The position numbers and the translations under genes were made by a program. From Candidatus Brevundimonas colombiensis (GTDB lineage Bacteria > Pseudomonadota > Alphaproteobacteria > Caulobacterales > Caulobacteraceae), in assembly GCA_029202665.1 (NCBI GenBank), contig CP119326.1, forward strand, positions 868,001-932,000: DNA of 64,000 bases, in the 5' to 3' direction. This document shows, one piece after another, positions 45,309 through 54,443 of the stretch. Position 1 is the stretch's first letter. Every line of letters begins with the position of its first letter. Under the pieces are notes generated by a model. It was given only the letters and a program-made list of their open reading frames with translations, was not told where the DNA came from and searched no databases.

Positions 45309-47141
45309 TTATTCCGGGCGGACGCGCTTCTTGCGGAACGACGGGTTCAACGTCTGTTTACGCAGGCGGATCGACTTCGGCGTCACCTCCACCAGTTCGT
45401 CGTCGTCGATATAGGCGATGGCCTGTTCCAGAGACATTTGGCGCGGCGGGGTCAGGCGCACGGCCTCATCCTTGCCCGAGGCGCGGACGTTGGTCAGCTG
45501 CTTGCCCTTGATCGGGTTGACGTCCAGGTCGTCCCAGCGGGCGTTTTCGCCGATGATCATGCCCTGATAGGTCTTTTCACCGGCGCCGACGAACATGACG
45601 CCGCGATCTTCCAGGTTCCACAGGGCGAAGGCCGCCGTGTCGCCGTCGGAGTTCGAGATCAGCACGCCCTTCAGACGGCCGGCGATGGCGCCCTTGTGCG
45701 GCTCATAGTGGCTGAACACGCGGTTCAGCACGCCCGAACCGCGCGTATCGGTCAGGAACTCGCCCTGATAGCCGATCAGCGAGCGCGACGGGGCCTTCAG
45801 GCTGATGCGGGTCTTGCCGGCGCCCGACGGACCCATGTCGGTCATTTCGGCCTTACGCGCCGACAGTTTCTCGATGACGATGCCCGAGAACTCGTCGTCG
45901 ACGTCGATCATGACGTCCTCGATCGGCTCCAGCTTCTCGCCGTTTTCGCCTTCCTGGAACACCACGCGCGGACGCGAGATCGAGACCTCGAAGCCTTCGC
46001 GGCGCATGTTCTCGATCAGAACGCCCAGCTGCAGTTCGCCGCGGCCCGCAACCTCATAGGCGTCGCCGCCTTCGGTCGTGGTGACGCGGATGGCGACATT
46101 GGCTTCGGCCTCCTTCAGCAGGCGGTCGCGGATGACGCGCGACTGGACCTTGTCGCCTTCGCGGCCGGCCAGGGGGCTGTCGTTGACCGAGACGGTCATG
46201 GAGATGGTCGGCGGATCGATCGGCTGGGCGTCCAGCGGCTCGGTCACTTCCATGGCGCACAGGGTGTCGGCCACGGTGGCCTTGGCCATGCCCGCGATGG
46301 CGACGATGTCGCCCGCTTCCGAACCCTCGTCCAGGGCCTGACGCTTCAGGCCGCGGAAGGCCAGAACCTTGGTGATGCGGCCACGCTCGATCTCCTTGCC
46401 GTCGCGGTCCAGGGCGTGGATCGCCATGCCGGGGATCGCCTTGCCGCTCTCGATGCGGCCGGTCAGCAGACGGCCCAGGAAGGGGTCGCTTTCGATCAGC
46501 ACGTCCAGCATGCGGAACGGCTTGTCCCGGTTGGCCTGGACGGCGGGCGGCGGCACGTGGTCGACGATCAGGTCGAACAGCGGGGCCAGGTTGTCGTTGG
46601 GCTGGTTCAGGTCCAGCGTCGCCCAGCCGTTGCGGCCCGAGGCGTAGATGTGCGGGAAGTCCAGCTGCTCGTCCGTGGCGCCGATGGCGGCGAACAGGTC
46701 GAAGGTCTCGTTGTGGACGCGGTCCGGGTCGGCGTGGGCGCGGTCGACCTTGTTGATGCACAGGATCGGGCGCAGGCCCATCTTCAGCGCCTTGGTCAGC
46801 ACGAACTTGGTCTGGGGCATAACGCCCTCTTCGGCGTCGACCAGGATGACGCAGCCGTCCACCATGCCCAGGATACGCTCGACCTCGCCGCCGAAGTCGG
46901 CGTGGCCGGGGGTGTCGATGATGTTGATGCGCGTCTCGCCCGCCTTGCCGTTCCAGAGCACCGAGGTGCACTTGGCCAGGATGGTGATGCCGCGTTCCTT
47001 CTCCTGATCGTTGGAGTCCATGGCGCGCTCGGTCGTCGCCTCATTGGCTCGGAACACGCCGGACTGGGCCAGAAGTTGGTCCACCAGGGTGGTCTTGCCA
47101 TGGTCGACGTGGGCGATGATGGCGACGTTGCGCAGATTCAT
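45309..47141 (-). CDS. typA: Ribosome-associated GTPase TypA/BipA
   Basis: This translational GTPase acts in ribosome assembly under stress. In 610 residues it has the P-loop AHVDHGKTT, DTPGHADFGGE, NKVDR and the BipA C-terminal domain (ASGKDEAVRLTPPRQMSLEQAI). The ATG at 47141 begins MNLRNVAIIAHVDHG, as in homologues. It is transcribed toward glnD, with a 43-base gap. Confidence 0.96.
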   Translation of the reverse strand: MNLRNVAIIAHVDHGKTTLVDQLLAQSGVFRANEATTERAMDSNDQEKERGITILAKCTSVLWNGKAGETRINIIDTPGHADFGGEVERILGMVDGCVILVDAEEGVMPQTKFVLTKALKMGLRPILCINKVDRAHADPDRVHNETFDLFAAIGATDEQLDFPHIYASGRNGWATLDLNQPNDNLAPLFDLIVDHVPPPAVQANRDKPFRMLDVLIESDPFLGRLLTGRIESGKAIPGMAIHALDRDGKEIERGRITKVLAFRGLKRQALDEGSEAGDIVAIAGMAKATVADTLCAMEVTEPLDAQPIDPPTISMTVSVNDSPLAGREGDKVQSRVIRDRLLKEAEANVAIRVTTTEGGDAYEVAGRGELQLGVLIENMRREGFEVSISRPRVVFQEGENGEKLEPIEDVMIDVDDEFSGIVIEKLSARKAEMTDMGPSGAGKTRISLKAPSRSLIGYQGEFLTDTRGSGVLNRVFSHYEPHKGAIAGRLKGVLISNSDGDTAAFALWNLEDRGVMFVGAGEKTYQGMIIGENARWDDLDVNPIKGKQLTNVRASGKDEAVRLTPPRQMSLEQAIAYIDDDELVEVTPKSIRLRKQTLNPSFRKKRVRPE

Positions 47142-47385
47142 GAAGGGCTCGGGCGGACTGTGTTCGGTCGCGGAAAATCCGCGCCGCTGCAAGGGATGCA
47201 GGCATTGGGGGGAGAAAGTTTCGCGCGCCTCTTACAGGCATGTGGACAGAAACACCAGAGCGGGCGTCGGCGGCGCTCATCTCGCCTTACCGATATTTCA
47301 TCCGCGTCGCCGCATCCGAAGCCGTCGAACGCCTCCTCTTTCCAGCAGCGGCCTGACCCAGGCCCATACTGGATTGGAGATGACG

Positions 47386-47691
47386 ATGAGTTTGATGGTC
47401 GCAGCCGCCCTTGCCGGCGCATTGCTCGCCGGCGACGCCCCCGACATGCATGTGGATGCGCACGGCCTGAACACGGCCCGGCCGGGAGAGGCCGTGATCC
47501 TGGCTGGACGAATCCGTGCGGCCAGTCGCGACTGGTGCGCGGTCCATCGCGCCGTCCTGACCCCCGACAGCATTGGCGATGCCCGCATCTGCGAGCGCGA
47601 GATGCGACGGCGGGCCTATGTCGCCCTGCCCCGGGTTCAACGCGTCCATTTCGTCCGCGCGGGCGGCCAGACCGCGCTCAATCGTCCCTAA
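47386..47691 (+). CDS. Small secreted protein of unknown function
   Basis: The 101-residue product has a short signal-peptide-like start (MSLMVAAALAGALLAGDA) and a mature part with two cysteines, C51 in RDWCAVH and C71 in ARICERE. I recognise no domain. The ATG at 47386 has GGAG six bases upstream. It diverges from typA and overlaps the convergent acetyltransferase gene by four bases. Reading frames on the other strand over this stretch look like shadows. Confidence 0.5.
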   Translation: MSLMVAAALAGALLAGDAPDMHVDAHGLNTARPGEAVILAGRIRAASRDWCAVHRAVLTPDSIGDARICEREMRRRAYVALPRVQRVHFVRAGGQTALNRP

Positions 47692-48185
47692 AGCGGCCGC
47701 AGCATATAGCGGGCGTCGGCGCCATAGCTGGCCAGTTTGGCCGCCATGGCCTCGGCCGGCTGTTCGATGAATCCGTGGCGGGTCCAAAAGCCGACCGCAT
47801 CATTGACCGCCACCAGGGCGATGGCGGGCCAGCCGTCTTCGGCGGCCTGCCCGGCCAGACGTTCCACGATCGCGCCGGTCACGCCCCCGCCTCGCGCATC
47901 GGGATGCAGGGCCAGGTCGTGCAGATAGATCAGGGCCGCGTCGGCCGGCAGACCCTCGATCACGGTGTTCAGCGGCGGCGCGCTCTCGGTCTTCCACGGA
48001 TAGGCGATCAGATAGCCTCGCGTCGGCCCTTGCCCGTCCGTCAGGACGAAACACCCGCGCGGATACAGCGCCAGCCGGTTCTCGAAACAGGTCTGGTCCT
48101 CGAAATGATCGGGAAACGACAACCGCGCCACCGCCGTCACCGCCTCGATGTCTTCCGGCCGCATGGGCCGCCATTCCAAAGTCAT
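47688..48185 (-). CDS. GNAT-family N-acetyltransferase
   Basis: The 165-residue single-domain acetyltransferase shows LHDLALHPDARGGGVTGAIVERL, the acetyl-CoA-binding segment, and AVNDAVGFWTRHGFIE at the end of the fold. The ATG overlaps the DUF1178 stop by one base (TGATG), so it is probably translated with that gene. The substrate is unknown. Confidence 0.85.
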   Translation of the reverse strand: MTLEWRPMRPEDIEAVTAVARLSFPDHFEDQTCFENRLALYPRGCFVLTDGQGPTRGYLIAYPWKTESAPPLNTVIEGLPADAALIYLHDLALHPDARGGGVTGAIVERLAGQAAEDGWPAIALVAVNDAVGFWTRHGFIEQPAEAMAAKLASYGADARYMLRPL

Positions 48186-48634
48186 CAGTTCACCTTCGAC
48201 GGTTCGGGCGGGGCGTCGGGCAGGGCCGAGACCGGAACGCCGTCGTCCTTCAGCTTCTTGACGTCGGCGGGGGTGGCCTCGCCGTAGATTTCGCGCTTTT
48301 CGGAGCGGCCTTCGTGGATGTCGCGCGCCTCGCGGGCGAAGGCGTCGCCGACATAGTCGAAGTTGGCCTCGACATGGGCGCGAACCTCGCGCGCCGCCGC
48401 CATCATCAGGGTCTGCATCTTTCGCATGGCCTCGGGTGCGGCCGGGTCGGGCGCAGTATTGGCGCGCCTGGTTCCGCTGACCGAGGGCGCCATGACCGCC
48501 TTTTCGACGCTGCGCGAGCCGCAGAACGGACACTCGACCAGGCCGCGCGCGCCTTGGTCGTCATAGTCGGACGACGAGGCGAACCAGGCCTCGAACCCGT
48601 GGTCTTTTTCGCATTTCAGGGCGTATCGGATCAT
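48185..48634 (-). CDS. DUF1178 family protein
   Basis: The 149-residue protein begins MIRYALKCEKDHGFEAWF and has C8 plus a CPFCGS pair (C35, C38), which suggests a zinc ribbon of the type found at the N-terminus of DUF1178. The second half is charged and helical. The function is unknown. In alphaproteobacteria it often sits next to the nitrilase and grxC, as here. Confidence 0.9.
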   Translation of the reverse strand: MIRYALKCEKDHGFEAWFASSSDYDDQGARGLVECPFCGSRSVEKAVMAPSVSGTRRANTAPDPAAPEAMRKMQTLMMAAAREVRAHVEANFDYVGDAFAREARDIHEGRSEKREIYGEATPADVKKLKDDGVPVSALPDAPPEPSKVN

Positions 48635-48641
48635 GGACGGA

Positions 48642-49481
48642 TCAGGCGGGCGGCAGGAAGTCGCGGTCGTGGGTCAGGGCGGGTATGGCGACGCGGGCGC
48701 GCGTCGCCGCCTCCATGTCCAGTTTCGCCCGCACGATGCAAGGGTCGTCGTGATCGGCCCTGGCGATCACCTCGCCCCACGGCCCGACAACGGTGGAGCG
48801 GCCCCAGGTGCGCCGACCGTCTTCATGCAGTCCGCCCTGCGCCGGGGCCAGGACGAAGGCGCCGGTTTCGATGGCGCGCGCGCGCAGCAGGATTTCCCAA
48901 TGGGCCTCGCCGGTCGGAGCGGTGAAGGCCGCGGGAACCGCGATCATCGACGCCCCCGTCTTGGCCAGCTGGCGATGCAGATGGGGAAAGCGGATGTCGT
49001 AGCAGATGGTCAGGCCCAGCCTGCCCCAGGGCGTGTCGGCCACCACCGCCCGGTCGCCCGGCCGCACCGCGGCGCTTTCGCGGTATCGCTCGCCGTTCGG
49101 CAGATCGACGTCGAAGACATGCAGCTTGTCATAGCGCGCCGTGATCGCGCCCGACGGGTCGACCAGCAGCGACCGATTGGCCGCCCTCGCGTCCCCGGCA
49201 TGACCGGACCTCACGATGGCCGATCCGATCAGCAGCCATACGCCCAGTTCGGACGCCAGGCGCCGCAGGCCCAGAACCGCCGTGTCCTGATCCTCTTCGG
49301 CCAGGGCGGCGTCGCGGCGATCGCGACGCTGCTCCAGCAGATTGGTCCCTTCGGGCGTGAATATGAACCGCGCGCCGCCCGACGCCGCCTCGCGGACCAG
49401 CGGTTCGACATGGGCCAGCCCCTCCGCCGCCGTCGCCGGCGTGCGGGTCTGGATCAGGGCGATGTCGAGCCCGCCGCTCAC
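48642..49481 (-). CDS. Nitrilase-superfamily carbon-nitrogen hydrolase
   Basis: The 279-residue protein has the complete catalytic triad E44 (FTPEG), K119 (YDKLHVFD) and C160 (LTICYDIRFP), the signature of the Nit1/NitFhit branch. Enzymes of this branch include omega-amidases and deaminated-glutathione amidase, so repair of deaminated glutathione is a plausible role. It starts with GTG at 49481, four bases after the grxC stop, and neighbours glutaredoxin, which fits glutathione metabolism. Confidence 0.9.
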   Translation of the reverse strand: MSGGLDIALIQTRTPATAAEGLAHVEPLVREAASGGARFIFTPEGTNLLEQRRDRRDAALAEEDQDTAVLGLRRLASELGVWLLIGSAIVRSGHAGDARAANRSLLVDPSGAITARYDKLHVFDVDLPNGERYRESAAVRPGDRAVVADTPWGRLGLTICYDIRFPHLHRQLAKTGASMIAVPAAFTAPTGEAHWEILLRARAIETGAFVLAPAQGGLHEDGRRTWGRSTVVGPWGEVIARADHDDPCIVRAKLDMEAATRARVAIPALTHDRDFLPPA

Positions 49482-49485
49482 GCGA

Positions 49486-49743
49486 TCACGCCGCCAGAAG
49501 CGCGTCGAGCTTGCCTTCGCGGTCCAGGGCGTGGATGTCGTCGGACCCGCCGACGTGTTGTCCATCGATGAAAATCTGCGGGAAGGTCATGCGTCCGCCG
49601 GACTTCTCGACCATCTCGGCCTTCTTCGCGGGATCGTTGGAGGCGACGATCTCGGTATAGTCCGCGCCCTTCTTCTTCAGCAGCGACATGGCGCTGAAGC
49701 AGTAGGGGCAGCCGGGTTTGGTGTAGATGACGACGTCGGCCAA
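49486..49743 (-). CDS. grxC: Glutaredoxin 3
   Basis: This 85-residue thiol-disulfide oxidoreductase uses glutathione. The active site is C12-P-Y-C15, followed by the cis-proline TFPQIFIDG and the GGSDDIHAL glutathione site. It starts with TTG at 49743, supported by GGAGA seven bases upstream. It belongs to the conserved run DUF1178-nitrilase-grxC-comF-methyltransferase. Confidence 0.95.
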   Translation of the reverse strand: MADVVIYTKPGCPYCFSAMSLLKKKGADYTEIVASNDPAKKAEMVEKSGGRMTFPQIFIDGQHVGGSDDIHALDREGKLDALLAA

Positions 49744-49804
49744 ATCTGTTCTCCGAAGCTTGGACGCCCTCGCGCGGCAAGCCGCCGCCGAGAAGCGCGA
49801 TGGG

Positions 49805-50599
49805 TTACATAACGACTTCCCGGGCGTTTCGCACCAGGGCGACGACCGCCAGGTCTACGGCCCGCGCCCCGGCGTCCAGCAGGGCGCGCGCACAGGCCTC
49901 GGCGGTGGCGCCCGTGGTCAACACATCGTCGATCAGAAGGATGCGCCGTCCCCGGATGCGCCGCCGCCCCGCCTCGGTCACGACGAAGGCCGCCTTGACG
50001 TTCAACCGCCGCCCGCGCCGGCTTTTGCCGCCCTGGCTGGTGGTGTGGACCGTTCGGACCAGAGCGTCGGGCAAATAGTCGCGCCTAGCGCTGCGGGCCA
50101 GGGGCCGGGCGATCTCGGCCGCCTGGTTGAACCGGCGCGACAGCAGCCTGAACCGATGCAGCGGCGTCGGAACGACCGCGTCCGCCGTCTCGACCAGTTC
50201 GGCCGCAGCCCGACCGATCCAGCGGGCGAAGAGCGGCGCGAACTGCTGCTGATCTCCGTGTTTGTAGCGCAGGATCAATCCGCGCGAGGCCGCGTCGTAC
50301 AGACATGCCGCCCTCGCCCGCTCAAAGGCGTAGGGCTGGGCGATGCAGGCGGCGCAACGGGCCTCGGCGAAGGCGCCGCCGTCGTATTCGAACGCCGCTC
50401 CGCAGCCGTCGCACACCGGCGCTTCCAGAAATCTGATCCGGCTCCAGGCGTCGGGCGTCAGGCCGGCGGCGGCCGTGGCCTCGCGGCTGTCGTGCGCCAT
50501 CGGCGGCAGGATCAGATCGGCCAGACCGCGCCCCGCGCTTCGCAACTGTCGTTCCGCCCCTTCCCAGGCGCGTCGCCAGTCCCCATCCTGCAACCCCAT
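49805..50599 (-). CDS. comF: ComF-family phosphoribosyltransferase-like protein
   Basis: The 264-residue protein has an N-terminal zinc finger with CDGCG and CAAC and a PRTase domain with the PRPP loop ILLIDDVLTTGAT near the end. ComF proteins take part in DNA uptake in competent bacteria; in other species the role is unclear. The ATG at 50599 has GGGGGA upstream; an alternative ATG at 50638 is in frame. It shares CATG with the start of the divergent methyltransferase. Confidence 0.88.
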   Translation of the reverse strand: MGLQDGDWRRAWEGAERQLRSAGRGLADLILPPMAHDSREATAAAGLTPDAWSRIRFLEAPVCDGCGAAFEYDGGAFAEARCAACIAQPYAFERARAACLYDAASRGLILRYKHGDQQQFAPLFARWIGRAAAELVETADAVVPTPLHRFRLLSRRFNQAAEIARPLARSARRDYLPDALVRTVHTTSQGGKSRRGRRLNVKAAFVVTEAGRRRIRGRRILLIDDVLTTGATAEACARALLDAGARAVDLAVVALVRNAREVVM

Positions 50600-51500
50600 G
50601 ACCGTCCCCCATGCTTCTTCCGAAGGCCTCCCGCGCATCTTTGACGCCGTCCGTCGCCAGGCCCGCCTGACGCGGTCGGCGCACCGTTTCGATCAGGCCG
50701 ACTTCCTGCACGCGCGCGCCGCCCAGAACGCCGCCGAGAGCCTGGAGGCGATAGTGCGCGATTTTCCCGTCGCGGTCGATCTGTCCGCCCATCCTGGCGT
50801 GTTCGATCGCGCGGTGCGCGCCAGCGACGCCGCCGGACGGGTCGGTCCCGTGCTTACGCCTCTGAGTCTCATACAGAAGGCGGCGCCCGGCGCTGACGCC
50901 CTGCCGCTGGACGGGGAATCGAACGATTTGATCGTCTCGCTTCTGACCCTGCATTGGGCCAACGACCTGCCCGGCGCCCTGGCCCAGATCAGGCGCGCCT
51001 TGAGGCCCGACGGCCTGTTCATCGGGACCTTGTTCGGGGCGGGCACGCTCAAGGAACTGCGCGGCGTACTGACCGAGGCGGAACTGGCCGAGCGCGGCGG
51101 CGCCCAGGCGCGTATTTCGCCTTTCGCCGATGGCTATGATGGGGCGGCCCTGCTGCAGCGGGCCGGGTTCGCCCTGCCCGTTTCTGACGTGGATCGGTTC
51201 ACGGTGCGTTATTCCGACCTGTTCGCCCTGGTCCGCGACCTGCGGGCGATGGGCGAGACCAATGTGCTGCAAGGCGCGGTTCGGCCGCTGAACCGCCGCA
51301 TCGTCGCCCGCGCGGCGGCCCTCTACGCCGAACGCCACGGCTTGGAGGACGGCCGCATCCCCGCGACGTTCGAGATCATTCACCTGGCCGGCTGGAAACC
51401 GCATGAGAGCCAGCAGAAGCCTCTGCCGCGCGGCTCGGCCAAGACGCGGCTAGCCGATGCTCTGGGTGTTCGGGAAATGACCGGCGAGGAACCCGATTAG
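50598..51500 (+). CDS. NDUFAF5/BioC-like SAM-dependent methyltransferase
   Basis: The 300-residue protein has a Rossmann methyltransferase domain: the degenerate SAM motif VAVDLSAHPG near residue 58, LPLDGESNDLIVSLLTLHWANDLPG near 104 and IRRALRPDGLFIGTLFG. Homology to mitochondrial NDUFAF5, a complex I assembly factor derived from alphaproteobacteria, is likely from the shape and from the comF-grxC context. No ribosome site is seen before the ATG, so the mRNA may be leaderless. Confidence 0.82.
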   Translation: MTVPHASSEGLPRIFDAVRRQARLTRSAHRFDQADFLHARAAQNAAESLEAIVRDFPVAVDLSAHPGVFDRAVRASDAAGRVGPVLTPLSLIQKAAPGADALPLDGESNDLIVSLLTLHWANDLPGALAQIRRALRPDGLFIGTLFGAGTLKELRGVLTEAELAERGGAQARISPFADGYDGAALLQRAGFALPVSDVDRFTVRYSDLFALVRDLRAMGETNVLQGAVRPLNRRIVARAAALYAERHGLEDGRIPATFEIIHLAGWKPHESQQKPLPRGSAKTRLADALGVREMTGEEPD

Positions 51501-51676
51501 CCGCCCAGGGCGGCGCTCAGCTTGGCGACCGTCACGGCCAGAAGGCCGTTGTTGGCGTTGGCCATCAGGCCGATCGAACCCGTGATGGCCAGGAAGATCA
51601 GCCCGCAGATCAGGCCGTATTCGATGGCCGTTGCGCCGTTCTCGTCACACAGGAACCGGCCGATAAGACGTCGCAT
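51497..51676 (-). CDS. Flp/Fap-family type IVb pilin
   Basis: The 59-residue product has a short positive leader, then G14-A15 as the prepilin peptidase cleavage site, E19 as the fifth mature residue, and a hydrophobic stalk (ATAIEYGLICGLIFLAITGS). These are hallmarks of Flp pilins assembled by Tad/Cpa systems. No tad, cpa or peptidase gene is in the window, so this is an orphan pilin gene. It ends with a four-base overlap on the convergent methyltransferase gene and lies downstream of mutT. Confidence 0.88.
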   Translation of the reverse strand: MRRLIGRFLCDENGATAIEYGLICGLIFLAITGSIGLMANANNGLLAVTVAKLSAALGG

Positions 51677-51701
51677 GGCCGGCCTCTCTGATCGGCGGTG
51701 A

Positions 51702-52118
51702 TTACAGCAGGTCGCGCAGCCAGGCGACCAGGGGTTCGTCCGCCGGCGGCATGGGATAGTCCGACAGCGTGTTCGGCTTCACCCAGGCCAGGCCGTCGTG
51801 CTCACGCGCCGTGACCACGCCGTCCCACCGCCGGCACAGATACAATGGCATCAACAGGTGAAACGAATCGTAAGCGTGGCTGGCGAAAACGAATGGGGAC
51901 AGACAGTTTTCGCTGACGTCGACGCCCAGTTCTTCCTTCAGTTCACGGATCAGGGCCTGTTCGGGTCGTTCTCCCGGTTCGACCTTGCCGCCCGGAAACT
52001 CCCACAGGCCCGCCAGCTTCTTGCCCTCGGGACGTTTGGCGATCAGCACCCGACCGTCCACGTCGATCATGGCGACGGCGACGACAAGCACGGTGGGGAG
52101 GACGGCTGCGTCGGTCAC
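51702..52118 (-). CDS. mutT: 8-oxo-dGTP pyrophosphatase MutT
   Basis: This 138-residue Nudix hydrolase removes oxidised GTP from the nucleotide pool. The complete Nudix box GGKVEPGERPEQALIRELKEELGV lies at about residues 43-66. The protein starts at a GTG in a GTGA overlap with the argJ stop. Its place after argJ is the same in many alphaproteobacteria. Confidence 0.92.
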   Translation of the reverse strand: MTDAAVLPTVLVVAVAMIDVDGRVLIAKRPEGKKLAGLWEFPGGKVEPGERPEQALIRELKEELGVDVSENCLSPFVFASHAYDSFHLLMPLYLCRRWDGVVTAREHDGLAWVKPNTLSDYPMPPADEPLVAWLRDLL

Positions 52119-53500
52119 GAGCGATAGTCGCCGTTGATCTCGATGTAGCCCTTGGTCAGATCGCAGGTCCAGACGGTGGCCGAGGCGCGGCCTGATCCGA
52201 CGTCGACGGTGATGTCGATCTCGGGGTTCTTCATATAGGCGGTCATCTTGGCCTCGTCATAGGTCGGCGACGGGGCGCCGTCGACGGCGGCTTCGTGCGG
52301 GCCGAACCAGATGGCCAGATGGTCGCGATCGACCGGCTCCTCGGTCTTGCCCACGGCCATGACGACCCGGCCCCAGTTGGCGTCCTGACCGGCGATGGCG
52401 GTCTTGACCAGGGGGCTGTCGGCGATCGACTTGGCCAACTTTCGCGCTGATGCTGGGCTGGCGGCGCCGTCCACCGTCACCTTGACGAACTTGGTCGCGC
52501 CCTCGCCGTCACGCACCAGCTGGTGCGCCAGATCCAGCATCACCCTGTCCAGCGCGGCCGAGAAGCTCTTCAGGCGGCGGTCGCCGACCCGGCCGATGCG
52601 CGGCGCGCCCGACGTGCCGGTGGCGAACAGCAGGGCTGTGTCATTGGTCGAGGTGTCGCCGTCCACCGTCACCGAGTTGAAGGTGGTGCGGACGTGCAGG
52701 CCCAGCAGGGCCTGCAGCACATTGGGATGGATGTCGGCGTCGGTGACGATGAAGGCCAGCATGGTCGCCATGTCCGGGGCGATCATGCCCGACCCCTTGG
52801 CGATCCCGGCGATGCGGACCTTGTAGCCCTCGATCTCGGCTTCGGCGTAGGCGCCCTTGGGAAAGGTGTCGGTGGTCATGATGCCGCTACCGGCCCTGGC
52901 CCAGGCGTCGGCATCCATGCCCTGTTCGATCTCGGGCAGTTTGGCGATGATCTTCTTTTCGTCCAGCACGACGCCGATCACCCCGGTCGAGGCCAGCATG
53001 ACGTCGCGCTGGCGACAGCCGAAGCGTTTGGCGACCTCGGAGGCCGTGCGCCGCGCCGCATCGGCCCCGGCCTTCCCCGTGAAGGCGTTGGCGCAACCGG
53101 CGTTGATCACCAGGGCGCGCACGTCCTTGCCGCCCTCGGCCGAGCCCAGCTGCTTCTTGCACCAGTCGACCGGCGCCGAGCCGATCTTGTGGCGGGTGAA
53201 GACCCCGGCGCAGCTGGTGCCGCGCGCGAAGCGGAACACCACCAGATCGTCGCGTTCATGCTTGTAGAAGCCCGCGCGGGCGGTGGCGATCTCGACCCCG
53301 CCGATGGGGGGAATGGTCGGGAAGGGCACGGCCAGCGGCGAAATGGCCAAGCCGGGCTTGCCAGCGGCCGCCGGCGATGTCGCCGCCGGTTCCGATCCCG
53401 GCGTACGCGTCGCGCGTTTCAGCGCCGTGGCGAAGGGGTCCAGCGCCTTTTCCAGCGCATGTTCGATCTTCTGGCCGGTCGTGGAGGGAGTCTTGGTCAT
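52115..53500 (-). CDS. argJ: Bifunctional glutamate N-acetyltransferase/ornithine acetyltransferase ArgJ
   Basis: This self-cleaving Ntn-type enzyme of arginine synthesis transfers the acetyl group from N-acetylornithine to glutamate. The 461-residue protein cleaves before T246 in GMIAPDMATML to form alpha and beta chains; VINAGCANAFTG is the substrate loop. About 60 residues at the N-terminus are not found in typical ArgJ and look disordered (TRTPGSEPAATSPAAAG). Its ATG overlaps the stop of the PPIase gene (ATGA). Confidence 0.95.
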   Translation of the reverse strand: MTKTPSTTGQKIEHALEKALDPFATALKRATRTPGSEPAATSPAAAGKPGLAISPLAVPFPTIPPIGGVEIATARAGFYKHERDDLVVFRFARGTSCAGVFTRHKIGSAPVDWCKKQLGSAEGGKDVRALVINAGCANAFTGKAGADAARRTASEVAKRFGCRQRDVMLASTGVIGVVLDEKKIIAKLPEIEQGMDADAWARAGSGIMTTDTFPKGAYAEAEIEGYKVRIAGIAKGSGMIAPDMATMLAFIVTDADIHPNVLQALLGLHVRTTFNSVTVDGDTSTNDTALLFATGTSGAPRIGRVGDRRLKSFSAALDRVMLDLAHQLVRDGEGATKFVKVTVDGAASPASARKLAKSIADSPLVKTAIAGQDANWGRVVMAVGKTEEPVDRDHLAIWFGPHEAAVDGAPSPTYDEAKMTAYMKNPEIDITVDVGSGRASATVWTCDLTKGYIEINGDYRS

Positions 53501-54405
53501 GGTCGTGCGGCCGGTTGAGAGGATTGGGCGGGCGGCGTCGGCGGGGCGGGCAGTCGGACATCCACCTTGGATTTGCCGCGCAACTGCTCCAGCAGCTGGC
53601 GCACGCCCTCATAGGTCAGATAGCGCACGATCTGCGGCCGGGCCTGTTCCAGGGTGGGCGGCGTCTCCTTGCGTCGATCCTCGACCCGCAGCACCGCCCA
53701 TCCGCCCTCGGTCTGGAAGGGTCCGACCAGGGCGCCCGCGGGCTTGTCGCGCAGGGCGTCGGCATAGGCCTGGGGCATCACGTCCGGCGTGGAATAGCCC
53801 AGGTCGCCGCCGGAGAACCGCGTCGCCTCGTCGATGGAGCGCTCCATGGCCACCGCCTCGAACCCGGCGCCCTGGCCCAATATGCCGATCACGGCCTCGG
53901 CCTCGGGCTTCGTGCGCGACAGGATCAGCCGCACCCGGATTTCCTCGGCGGTCTTCGCCAGCCGCAGCTGTTCATTATACAGGGTCTGCACCGCCTGGTC
54001 GGACACGGCCTTGTCGACCACGCTCTCCACCAGCATGTCGCCCAGGATGCGTTCGCGCGTCGCCTCCAGCCGGCGCTGGGCCAGGGGCGAGGAATCCAGC
54101 CGCCGCCGCTGCGCCTCGCCGGCCAGCAGCTTCTGGTCGATCACCTCATCCAGCACGCGGCGGAACAGGTCCGAGGTGATGTCCAGCGGCTCGCCCTCGC
54201 CGATCAATCCTTGCGCCACCGCCTCGCGCTTGACGTCCGAGGCCCAGATGGTCCGGTCCTGCACCATCGCCACCGCCCGGTCGCCCGGTTCGGGCGGACG
54301 GTCGCCCCCGCCGCGCGAACAGGCCGCCGTCGCCAGGCCGGCGGCCAGAAGCATCGCCAGGACCGGGGTTTTGCGCGGGTCTGAGTGTCGCCGGAATGGG
54401 TTCAA
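53497..54405 (-). CDS. Parvulin-type peptidyl-prolyl isomerase lipoprotein
   Basis: The 302-residue periplasmic chaperone has a lipobox ending at C29 (LATAAC), a SurA-like N-terminal helical region (AVAQGLIGEGEPLDITSDLFRRVLDEVIDQKLL) and a PpiC domain with RFSGGDLGYS near 196 and VGPFQTEGGWAVLRVED. It probably assists folding of envelope proteins. It starts with TTG at 54405, supported by GGAG eight bases upstream, and is coupled to argJ by ATGA. It diverges from secA, which exports such proteins. Confidence 0.88.
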   Translation of the reverse strand: MNPFRRHSDPRKTPVLAMLLAAGLATAACSRGGGDRPPEPGDRAVAMVQDRTIWASDVKREAVAQGLIGEGEPLDITSDLFRRVLDEVIDQKLLAGEAQRRRLDSSPLAQRRLEATRERILGDMLVESVVDKAVSDQAVQTLYNEQLRLAKTAEEIRVRLILSRTKPEAEAVIGILGQGAGFEAVAMERSIDEATRFSGGDLGYSTPDVMPQAYADALRDKPAGALVGPFQTEGGWAVLRVEDRRKETPPTLEQARPQIVRYLTYEGVRQLLEQLRGKSKVDVRLPAPPTPPAQSSQPAARP

Positions 54406-54443
54406 GAGGGCGCTCCGTCGCAGGCGGCCGAAAGCCCCTCGCG

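Noticed and set aside
45438..48287. Very long plus-strand frame of 949 codons opposite typA and its neighbours
   Set aside because: It lies antisense to typA, a clear translational GTPase, and crosses several gene borders. The translation is low-complexity Gly/Val/Asp/His, typical of a shadow frame.
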